This document shows, one piece after another, positions 1 to 4,733 of a stretch of 7,225 nucleotides of DNA. The notes under the pieces are model-generated. The model was not told the origin of the DNA. It did not search any database and worked only from the letters and a program-made list of their open reading frames with translations. The number at the start of each line of letters is the position of its first letter. The stretch's first letter is position 1. Position numbers and translations under genes: made by a program. The stretch is from the NCBI GenBank assembly GCA_043766985.1, contig JAYUHM010000017.1, forward strand, positions 1 to 7,225. The letters are read 5' to 3'. This stretch comes from JAAFIP01 sp043766985 (GTDB lineage Bacteria > Pseudomonadota > Gammaproteobacteria > Burkholderiales > Burkholderiaceae_C).

Positions 1-81
1 TTCCTGAACTATGTGGTGGCCAAAATCACACGCCCTTTGCCGCCATGGATACCGCCTGCGCAACTTATGGGCGCTGGGTAA
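1..81 (+). CDS. possible 3' end of an unidentified gene (partial)
   Basis: Frame 1 of the plus strand is open from the window edge to a TAA at 79-81, giving 26 residues that end in PPAQLMGAG. The third codon positions are richer in G and C than in the competing open frame 3. The fragment converges on the Bug gene and ends 15 bases before that gene's stop. It is too short to assign to a family. It could be chance, since another plus frame is also open here. Confidence 0.3.
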   Translation, partial: FLNYVVAKITRPLPPWIPPAQLMGAG

Positions 82-96
82 CTGCCGGATTTAGGA

Positions 97-1083
97 TCAA
101 TCAATCTTGATATTCTTAGCCTTGATCAACGCACCCCAGCGCTTGATCTCATTGGCCACAAACTGCCCCGCCGCCTCGGGCGTAGTGGCAAAGGGCTCAA
201 AGCCTTCGCGGCCAAAGCGCTCGCGCAGCTCGGGCGATTGCACCACGTCGTTGAGCGCTGCGTTCACACGCAGCACCACATCGCGCGGCATATTGGCCGG
301 GCCAAACACGGTAAACCAAGTGGTAAACGCATAGTTGGCCAGCCCGGCCTCGGCCATGGTGGGCACATCGGGCAGCAGCGGGCTGCGCTTGGTGCCCGTC
401 ACCGCCAGCGCCCGCACGCTGCCCGCGCGCACATGCTGCAAGGTGGCCGACAACACCGGAAAGCTCATGTCCACCTGCCCGCCAATGGTGTCTTGCAGCG
501 CCGGGCCACCGCCCCGGTACGGCACATGGGTGATGAAGGTGTTGCTGATGTCTTTGAACAGCTCGGCACTCAAATGGAAGGTAGACCCGCCGCCGGCAGA
601 CGCATAGTTGAGCCGCCCCGGCTTGCTCTTGGCCAGTGCAATCAGCTCGGCCACGTTTTTGGCGGGCGAATTCTTCGGCACGATCAGCACATGCTGCGAG
701 GTGGCCACCATGCCAATGGGCGTAAAGTCTTTGAGCGTGCCGCCACTGGCCGTCTCAAACGGCATGCTGGCAAAAAAGCTCGGGTTGCTGGCCATGCTCA
801 CGGTGTTCAGCCCCAGCGTGTAGCCATCCGGCCGCGCCTTGGCAATCGCCTCCATGCCAATATTGCCCGACGCGCCGCTGCGGTTGTCCACGATCATTTG
901 CACGCCCAGCTTGCGCCCCAAGGGCTCGGCAATCATGCGCGACGTGATGTCTACACTGCCGCCGGGTGGGAAGGGGGCTATCAGCTTGATAGGTTGGCTG
1001 GGAAAGCTTTGCGCGTGTGCGCGTATGTGCAGGCCAGGTACCGCAGCGGCCAAGCCTGCTGCAACTACGTTTCTACGCAACAT
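97..1083 (-). CDS. Bug/TctC-family tripartite tricarboxylate transporter substrate-binding protein
   Basis: This is a periplasmic solute-binding protein of 328 residues, the usual size for the Bug (TctC, PF03401) family, which typically captures carboxylic acids or aromatic acids. Residues 1-24 form a signal peptide with a twin-arginine-like start (MLRRNVVAAG) and a likely cut after AHA. The mature part opens with FPSQPIKLIAPFPPGGSVD, the family's first ligand-binding loop, followed by the DNRSGASGNIG loop, an ARPDGYT segment and the VPYRGGGPA loop near residue 190. A GGAG at 1091-1094 sits seven bases before the ATG and supports this start. No TctA or TctB membrane partner is in view, as is common for the many orphan Bug genes of Burkholderiales. 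The substrate cannot be told from sequence. It lies 47 bases downstream of the helix-hairpin-helix gene on the same strand. Confidence 0.95.
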   Translation of the reverse strand: MLRRNVVAAGLAAAVPGLHIRAHAQSFPSQPIKLIAPFPPGGSVDITSRMIAEPLGRKLGVQMIVDNRSGASGNIGMEAIAKARPDGYTLGLNTVSMASNPSFFASMPFETASGGTLKDFTPIGMVATSQHVLIVPKNSPAKNVAELIALAKSKPGRLNYASAGGGSTFHLSAELFKDISNTFITHVPYRGGGPALQDTIGGQVDMSFPVLSATLQHVRAGSVRALAVTGTKRSPLLPDVPTMAEAGLANYAFTTWFTVFGPANMPRDVVLRVNAALNDVVQSPELRERFGREGFEPFATTPEAAGQFVANEIKRWGALIKAKNIKID

Positions 1084-1130
1084 TCACTGTCTCCATTTTT
1101 ATAAAAACAAAGACAAATTATCAGGCAGAT

Positions 1131-1406
1131 TTATGGAGCGGATTTATCGGGCGGATTTTGCGCAGCCATCGCAGCCCCAATAGCCGCGTTGATCGCTGCG
1201 CGCGCCTGCGGACTGTTCTTCCAGCAAGACGAGCCTGTGAGCTTGGCCCCCTGGCTCAAGATATCCAGCGCATTGGCTTTGCGCAAATGCGCGAACGACT
1301 CAAATCCCATCTGCTCCAGCCTTGCCACGACGGTAGGGCCTACGCCTTTGACGGCGAGGAGTTGGGTGCGTTCGGAGGGGAGGAATGGCATGGTACTTTT
1401 GCTCAC
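1131..1406 (-). CDS. small helix-hairpin-helix domain protein
   Basis: This 91-residue protein carries a helix-hairpin-helix: LLAVKGVGPTVVARLEQMGF, residues 17-35, with the GVG hairpin at 21-23. Such a hairpin normally contacts the DNA backbone non-specifically. The part after it (LTGSSCWKNSPQARAAI) resembles the short Cdd1/pathogenicity-locus-type HhH proteins common in Burkholderiales. No catalytic domain is visible, so a DNA-binding accessory role is inference. The start chosen is a GTG at 1406 whose bases overlap the TGA of the preceding gene (GTGA, 1403-1406), implying translational coupling. The alternative is an ATG at 1391, giving MPFLPSERTQ. Neither has a clear ribosome binding site. 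The Bug gene follows after 47 bases. Confidence 0.8.
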   Translation of the reverse strand: MSKSTMPFLPSERTQLLAVKGVGPTVVARLEQMGFESFAHLRKANALDILSQGAKLTGSSCWKNSPQARAAINAAIGAAMAAQNPPDKSAP

Positions 1407-1657
1407 TTCAAGGCGATGTGACTTTGTAGTGTTGCTAGCTCTGCTTGCATGTCTACAGACTCATCCAGCATGCTATAGCCCAAAGTGCCTAAGTGCTGCA
1501 GGTAGCGCGCATAGGGCACGCCAGCCAGTTTGGCACCTACGGACACCGACAACTCGGACCGCAGCACCATTTGGTCACCCAAGCTAGCGCGGATGCCAAA
1601 TGTGTGCGAGGCATCGTCAAACTGCATGGTGGTATCTGAGCGGTCAGCGGGTTTCAT
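1403..1657 (-). CDS. small protein with UPF0175-like C-terminus (possible antitoxin-like)
   Basis: This gives 84 residues from the ATG at 1657. The segment LSVSVGAKLAGVPYARYLQHLG followed by an acidic tail (DMQAELATL) matches the pattern of UPF0175 proteins, a short helix-turn-helix-like motif found in antitoxins usually paired with PIN-domain toxins. No PIN toxin lies next to it. Its stop instead overlaps the start of the helix-hairpin-helix gene by four bases, so the two are probably co-expressed. The start is uncertain: the frame is open back to a GTG at 1741 (112 residues), and an ATG at 1627 would give MQFDDASHTF. None has a good ribosome binding site. The family assignment is by eye and tentative. 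Confidence 0.6.
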   Translation of the reverse strand: MKPADRSDTTMQFDDASHTFGIRASLGDQMVLRSELSVSVGAKLAGVPYARYLQHLGTLGYSMLDESVDMQAELATLQSHIALK

Positions 1658-1741
1658 AGTGGTAGATGCTACCGCAATGCCATAGGTTTTTGGGTTCTGT
1701 GCGATTTGCATTGGATTGGTAGAACTTTGAAGATGTCGCAC

Positions 1742-1993
1742 GAGTAAAGTTGGTTTGCTGTGGGTCCGCTAGAAGAGACCTTGATTACATTGGCTGGCTT
1801 GCGGCAGCTCGGGAACTTGGGCTGCAAAAATATTGCGAAAACACGCGGACAACTTGGTAGCAGTCTAGAGATGGTCACCGCGCCTTTCTCCATATTTTTC
1901 ATCCCAAGCACGCCGAACTACCGCTTAACTGGCTTTGTCTCGTTACGTGATCCGCTGAGGTGTCGCGTTTTCATCTGTCGAGGCTAGGGCAAA
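1742..1993. other. 252-base stretch without a convincing gene
   Basis: No well-supported gene is seen. On the minus strand one frame is open from an ATG at 1974 to 1669 except for a single TAG at 1918-1920. The 18 codons before the TAG read MKTRHLSGSRNETKPVKR, and the frame continues after it with a GTG at 1911. The downstream part overlaps the neighbouring gene's possible N-terminal extension in another frame and lacks protein-like regularity. It may be cassette remnant or leader DNA. No third integron-type box was found here apart from an isolated GTTAAGC (minus strand, 1924-1930). Confidence 0.4.
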
Positions 1994-2080
1994 CCTCAAC
2001 GTTGGAGCTGATCGGAACGCAAAATTTTTCGCGAAGCTGCCTCCTGATGCTGCGTGCCCGTCGTGGCCGCCATGTTAGAC
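1994..2080 (-). other. attC2, probable integron recombination site (degenerate)
   Basis: Read on the minus strand, an R''-type box GTCTAAC (2080-2074) begins one base after the TGA of the nuclease-like gene. A partner box GTTGAGG (2000-1994) is preceded by AGCTCCAAC, which resembles the L'/spacer of attC1. TGG-GGC after the first box can pair with GCTCCA before the second, with one bulged C, as expected for extrahelical bases in attC. The centre holds CGCGAAAAATTTTGCG, a near-palindrome. Weak points are the final G of the second box, where the consensus GTTRRRY needs a pyrimidine, and the imperfect outer stem. Confidence 0.55.
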
Positions 2081-2081
2081 G

Positions 2082-2606
2082 TCATTCGTTGATAAGCACT
2101 ACGGTGGCCGCTGCACCAGGGGACGCATGCAACCACAGCTCGATTGGCGGTAGATTGCCCATTGTCTTGGCGACACCCCGCACACGCTCTGCGGCACTTG
2201 CTACTTCGTGGCCGAACAAGAGGTAGATTGCGCGCTCGTAGCCGACCGTCGTGCGAAATAGCGATAGTGTCTTAAGGTCTTTCTCGATACCATCTTTTTG
2301 GGCATTGGACGACTTTACTTCAATGACAGTGTTGTTGCCAGTCATGCAGCCTGGTTGGTGCACTAAGAGATCAGGTTTTGCGTAGTCCGCACCCATTCTA
2401 CGAAGAATTGGGTGGGCCGCTTTGTCAAGCTCACCGTTCAAATAGAACGGTGTCCCCGGCGGCCAGATGCAACGGAGCTGGTGGTATAGCTCATAGCAGT
2501 ACACGCGCTCCCTATAGATTGGGTCACCGCCATCGAGTTGGACTTGAAAGTACAACTGATGAATCTGCATTGTTGCAATCTTCAGCAACTCAGTGAACTC
2601 GTGCAC
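2082..2606 (-). CDS. PD-(D/E)XK nuclease-like protein, orphan
   Basis: This 174-residue protein resembles small restriction-endonuclease-like proteins. In order it shows YELYHQLR (38-45), GELDKAAH (58-65), KPDLLVH (77-83) and TVIEVKSSNA (93-102). The PD at 78-79 with E96-V-K98 forms a PD-(D/E)XK active-site signature, and E39 could be the additional helix-borne acidic residue. Proteins of this look are often annotated only as hypothetical or, misleadingly, as methionyl-tRNA-formyltransferase-like. No methyltransferase or partner lies beside it. The GTG start at 2606 is strongly supported by AGGAG at 2613-2617 with a six-base gap. A later ATG would give MQIHQLYFQV but lacks such support. The gene fills its probable integron cassette completely. 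A role in defence or DNA processing is inference; the substrate is unknown. Confidence 0.75.
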   Translation of the reverse strand: MHEFTELLKIATMQIHQLYFQVQLDGGDPIYRERVYCYELYHQLRCIWPPGTPFYLNGELDKAAHPILRRMGADYAKPDLLVHQPGCMTGNNTVIEVKSSNAQKDGIEKDLKTLSLFRTTVGYERAIYLLFGHEVASAAERVRGVAKTMGNLPPIELWLHASPGAAATVVLINE

Positions 2607-2612
2607 GAATGA

Positions 2613-2617
2613 CTCCT
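2613..2617 (-). promoter_or_regulatory. ribosome binding site deciding a GTG start
   Basis: The minus strand reads AGGAG six bases before the GTG at 2606. This fixes the unusual start codon of the nuclease-like gene. The site lies immediately after the R' box of attC1, so the cassette brings its own translation signal. Confidence 0.75.
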
Positions 2618-2622
2618 ATGAC

Positions 2623-2680
2623 GCCTAATGTTTGAGCTCAACCGCTGCCGAAGGCTGGTGGATGGAGCCCCGGGTTAGAC
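2623..2680 (-). other. attC1, integron recombination site
   Basis: On the minus strand this 58-base site starts with the R'' box GTCTAAC (2680-2674), whose TAA is the stop codon of the membrane-protein gene. It ends with R' ATTAGGC (2629-2623). After spacers of five and six bases, L'' GCTC (2668-2665) pairs with L' GAGC (2639-2636). The centre folds further through CC/GG and a GCC-TTC-GGC hairpin around 2653-2649. Length, box order, spacers and position at a stop codon all match classic short attC sites such as those of aadA-type cassettes. The one departure is A instead of G as the first base of R', adjacent to the expected crossover. Confidence 0.8.
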
Positions 2681-3157
2681 AGCATTGTTGAAAAGGATGG
2701 AGGCATATGCGGAACTGCCAGCCATTGCGAGGGCGGCAGAAGCTAGCGCAAGTGAGAGGCACGCGCACCAAAAGAAGAACCACGTCAACTTTCCGTATTT
2801 GTCAGACGTGAGCCAGAAGATGGTGAGTGACTTTTTGTATTCAAGATTACTGCGTTTGCGCACTGTTCTGGCGGTGAGGCGAAAATCCATCAGCCGTGTA
2901 ATAACAACCAAACAACAACTGATAGCACAGGTGAAGAACAGTACGAAGCTCAAGGCAAAAGCAAACTTGCACTGGAGCGCTGCGACAAAAGCCTTGTTCT
3001 GCAAGAGTGAAAGCGCGGTGCCGAGTCCTGCCACCGACAACGCTGATAAGAGAGCCACAGCGACTGACGTTTGGGCAATGGCAAGGCCTTGCCAGCGGTT
3101 ATACCGCTGACTACGTGATGCCGGAATTTCACGATAGTTTGAGGTTTGGCTCATCAT
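2675..3157 (-). CDS. three-helix inner-membrane protein of unknown function
   Basis: This 160-residue protein has three clear hydrophobic segments, at about 24-52, 65-87 and 124-148. A basic loop lies between the second and third (TRLMDFRLTARTVRKR, about 87-102), expected on the cytoplasmic side. A short polar N-terminus contains QRYNRWQ just before the first helix. I do not recognise the family; a remote likeness to small SLATT-type membrane proteins is only an impression. The ATG at 3157 overlaps the TGA of the secreted-protein gene (ATGA), and AAGGTG lies just upstream, so the two are translationally coupled. The TAA stop is embedded in the R'' box of attC1, which makes this the last gene of its cassette. 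Confidence 0.7.
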   Translation of the reverse strand: MMSQTSNYREIPASRSQRYNRWQGLAIAQTSVAVALLSALSVAGLGTALSLLQNKAFVAALQCKFAFALSFVLFFTCAISCCLVVITRLMDFRLTARTVRKRSNLEYKKSLTIFWLTSDKYGKLTWFFFWCACLSLALASAALAMAGSSAYASILFNNAV

Positions 3158-3606
3158 TTGGGCACCTTACGTAGCGTCTTGCCCTCACACATTGAGTGCG
3201 GGAAAGGTATCTTCGAACTGGCTCGCACCTCATCGAAAACTAGTGTCGGCCCAATATGGTAGATCTTAAAACAGCAACGATCGGATTGCTTTGCAAGAAA
3301 TAGATTGCCCGCTTCTTGCCCAACTTTGCACTCGCCGGATCCGAATTTGTAGGCGGCGTCTGATGTATGAGTGATCGGCGCAATTGGCTTCCCGTCGCGT
3401 TTTGTTTGGATCGTAGAGATAGCCAACTCGTTGTTGCCCTTAAACGTAAGCGTTTCCTGGAACGGACTCCCCACGACAACCCAAGAGCCAAGAAGCTTTG
3501 CCTCTGCGATTGCGTCTTGTGCTGCCACATGAGAAGCCAGTGCAGAACCCAGGATCGCTATGACTATGTGACGTGCGGTCTGATTCGAAGTACGCGATGA
3601 AAGCAT
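3154..3606 (-). CDS. predicted secreted protein of unknown function
   Basis: From the ATG at 3606 the product is 150 residues. A good signal peptide (MLSSRTSNQTARHIVIAILG, then SALASHVAAQ) has a likely cut after HVAA or nearby. The mature part starts near KLLGSWVVVGSP, an LxGSW motif seen in lipocalin-like and similar small beta-barrel domains, and has four cysteines (GEC, RCC, MCE) that could form disulphides in the periplasm. The fold call is tentative and no function is assigned. The start is ambiguous. The frame is open to 3768, and the best ribosome binding site (AGGAG, 3736-3740) serves an ATG at 3729, giving 191 residues with a long, rare-codon-rich N-terminus. I prefer 3606 because it puts the signal peptide at the N-terminus, with a weaker AAGGA eleven bases upstream. 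The stop overlaps the next start by four bases. Confidence 0.65.
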   Translation of the reverse strand: MLSSRTSNQTARHIVIAILGSALASHVAAQDAIAEAKLLGSWVVVGSPFQETLTFKGNNELAISTIQTKRDGKPIAPITHTSDAAYKFGSGECKVGQEAGNLFLAKQSDRCCFKIYHIGPTLVFDEVRASSKIPFPHSMCEGKTLRKVPK

Positions 3607-3735
3607 CGTAATGAGCATCCTTATCGAGGTATGGAGCGTAAGCGTCGCGCGGGCCATACAGCCCAATGTTTTACAAGTAAACCGCAAGACCTGCAGTCTA
3701 CAAATGGTGTTGTAATTTAATCTGGCCATCAAACA

Positions 3736-3740
3736 CTCCT
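3736..3740 (-). promoter_or_regulatory. strong ribosome binding site before an alternative ATG (3729)
   Basis: The minus strand has AGGAG six bases before an ATG at 3729, in frame with the secreted-protein gene. Either that gene is translated from here with a 41-residue extension before its signal sequence, or this is the surviving start of another gene fused in frame. Confidence 0.45.
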
Positions 3741-3764
3741 GAAAGTAGCTTGCCGTATGGGTAT

Positions 3765-3786
3765 GCACTACATAATTTGTAGCTGC
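3765..3786. repeat. short inverted repeat (hairpin) downstream of panC
   Basis: CTACA (3768-3772) and TGTAG (3778-3782) face each other across five bases. The outer GCA and TGC extend the stem to eight pairs with one bulge. No T-run follows on either strand, so it is a weak terminator candidate. Confidence 0.4.
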
Positions 3787-3805
3787 TCGTGCAATATTTT
3801 ACTGG

Positions 3806-3842
3806 TCTACAGGCTGATTTATATATGAAATTATGCTGTAGA
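3806..3842. repeat. 7-bp inverted repeat TCTACAG/CTGTAGA, possible operator
   Basis: The arms TCTACAG (3806-3812) and CTGTAGA (3836-3842) are perfect complements separated by 23 mostly A and T bases. The right arm abuts the candidate -10 box at 3830-3835 and the left arm lies just past the expected transcription start, a position suited to a repressor. An unrelated cruciform or chance is possible. Confidence 0.4.
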
Positions 3843-3857
3843 TGGCACTCCGGACAA
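3830..3857 (-). promoter_or_regulatory. candidate sigma-70 promoter reading into the cassette genes
   Basis: The minus strand carries TTGTCC (3857-3852, four of six matches to the -35 consensus), a 16-base spacer and CATAAT (3835-3830, five of six). It starts eight bases after the panC stop and points toward the secreted-protein gene. It is a motif match only. Confidence 0.4.
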
Positions 3858-3864
3858 CTACCGG

Positions 3865-4722
3865 TTAACCCACCGCCGTGATTTCCAAGTTGTCGATCAA
3901 ACGCGTAGTGCCCAGCTTGGCTGCGCCCAGAGCCACTAGTGCGGTAGGCGCATCGCCTGCTTGCGGGGCTTGCAAATCGGCTTGACGGCGGATGGCGAGG
4001 TAGTCGGGGTTCCAGCCGCGTGCGGCCAGGGCTTGCATGGCGGCGGCTTCTAAGGCGGCATAGTCCGTGCGGCCTGCTTTGACTTGTGAAATCAAGGCCT
4101 TCAACGCCAATGACAGTTGCACTGCTTCGGCGCGCTCGCTGGGGCTTAAAAAACCGTTGCGGGAGCTGAGGGCCAGGCCGTCGTCGGCGCGGCGGGTCTC
4201 GTAGGCGATCATTTCTACCGGCATGGCGAACTGGTGCACCATGTGGCGCAGCACCATGTTTTGTTGGTAGTCTTTTTTGCCGAAGATGGCGACGCTGGGT
4301 TGTACGCACTGAAAGAGCTTCATCACCACGGTGCACACCCCTATGAAGAAGCCGGGGCGGAAATGGCCTTCCAGGATGTCGGCCAGCGCGGCGGGGGGGT
4401 GTACCTTGAAGGTTTGCGGCGCGGGGTACAGCACCTGCTCGTTGGGGGCAAACAGCACGTCGCAGCCGTGGGCCTCTAGCTGCGCGCAATCGCTGTCCCA
4501 GGTGCGGGGGTATTTGTCAAAGTCTTCGTGGGGTAAGAACTGCAGGCGGTTGACGAAGATGCTGGCGACTGTGGTGTCGGTTTTGCCTTCAGTTTTGCAC
4601 TGGTTGGCGCGCTGCACCAGGGCCATGTGGCCGGCGTGCAGGTTGCCCATGGTGGGGACGAATGCGCTGCGTTTGCCGTGCAGGGTGGTGCGCAGGTCTT
4701 CGATGGTGTGGCAGATTTTCAT
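3865..4722 (-). CDS. panC: pantothenate synthetase (pantoate--beta-alanine ligase)
   Basis: PanC joins pantoate and beta-alanine using ATP to make pantothenate, the last step of vitamin B5 synthesis, in the cytoplasm. From the ATG at 4722 it is 285 residues, the normal length. Landmarks are PTMGNLHAGH (23-32), the nucleotide-binding HxGH-type motif; SIFVNRLQF (54-62); GHFRPGFFIGV (119-129); FGKKDYQQ (147-154); and LSSRNGFLS (185-193). NRLQF in place of NPxQF is, as I recall, usual in Burkholderiales rather than a defect. A GTG at 4740 is in frame and overlaps the end of panB by seven bases, but PanC proteins normally begin close to MKI, so the internal ATG is preferred. Either way it directly follows panB and is probably co-transcribed and coupled with it. 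Confidence 0.96.
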   Translation of the reverse strand: MKICHTIEDLRTTLHGKRSAFVPTMGNLHAGHMALVQRANQCKTEGKTDTTVASIFVNRLQFLPHEDFDKYPRTWDSDCAQLEAHGCDVLFAPNEQVLYPAPQTFKVHPPAALADILEGHFRPGFFIGVCTVVMKLFQCVQPSVAIFGKKDYQQNMVLRHMVHQFAMPVEMIAYETRRADDGLALSSRNGFLSPSERAEAVQLSLALKALISQVKAGRTDYAALEAAAMQALAARGWNPDYLAIRRQADLQAPQAGDAPTALVALGAAKLGTTRLIDNLEITAVG

Positions 4723-4733
4723 GGCTTTGTTGG

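Larger units (their letters stand above)
2000..2628 (-). mobile_element. probable integron gene cassette carrying one nuclease-like gene
   Basis: The boundaries are set by the crossover points expected between the first and second bases of the R' boxes of attC1 (2629/2628) and attC2 (2000/1999). The unit is about 630 bp and holds a single gene. That gene begins within 25 bases of the upstream site and stops within two bases of the downstream one, the compact layout of a gene cassette. Base composition is visibly less GC-rich than panBC or the Bug gene. Mobility is inferred; no integrase is in the window. Confidence 0.6.
2629..3666 (-). mobile_element. probable two-gene integron cassette (upstream limit uncertain)
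   Basis: The downstream limit is the R' crossover of attC1. The upstream limit is placed tentatively at a minus-strand ATTGGGC (3667-3661) preceded by AAAC, matching the AAACATTAGGC of attC1 in all but one base. No matching R'' box at a normal distance was found for it, so the cassette may instead begin anywhere between there and the end of panC. It carries the secreted-protein and membrane-protein genes. Confidence 0.4.

Noticed and set aside
238..1104. Long plus-strand open frame of 288 codons opposite the Bug gene
   Set aside because: It is antisense to a clear family member; its His- and Arg-rich translation is the usual by-product of a GC-rich gene read backwards.
1096..1107. TTTTTATAAAAA palindrome upstream of the Bug gene as a -10 box or terminator
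   Set aside because: As a -10 box it would start transcription on top of the ribosome binding site at 1091-1094, and no -35 fits; as a terminator it lacks a GC stem.
1924..2080. Alternative attC2 ending at GTTAAGC (1930-1924), a perfect GTTRRRY box
   Set aside because: The bases before that box do not pair with those after the GTCTAAC box, and the site would be about 157 bp; the box at 2000-1994 has matching L-type sequence at the right spacing.
3850..3864. CCGG-7-CCGG stem right after panC as a rho-independent terminator
   Set aside because: The stem is only four pairs and no run of T follows on the minus strand.
3661..3870. A full third attC from GGTTAAC at the panC stop to ATTGGGC at 3667-3661
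   Set aside because: It would be about 210 bp with poorly pairing arms, and GGTTAAC is better explained as the panC stop codon context.
3698..4489. Minus-strand open frame of 263 codons overlapping panC
   Set aside because: It is an out-of-frame shadow of panC, rich in Arg and Pro, running into the intergenic DNA with no family features.
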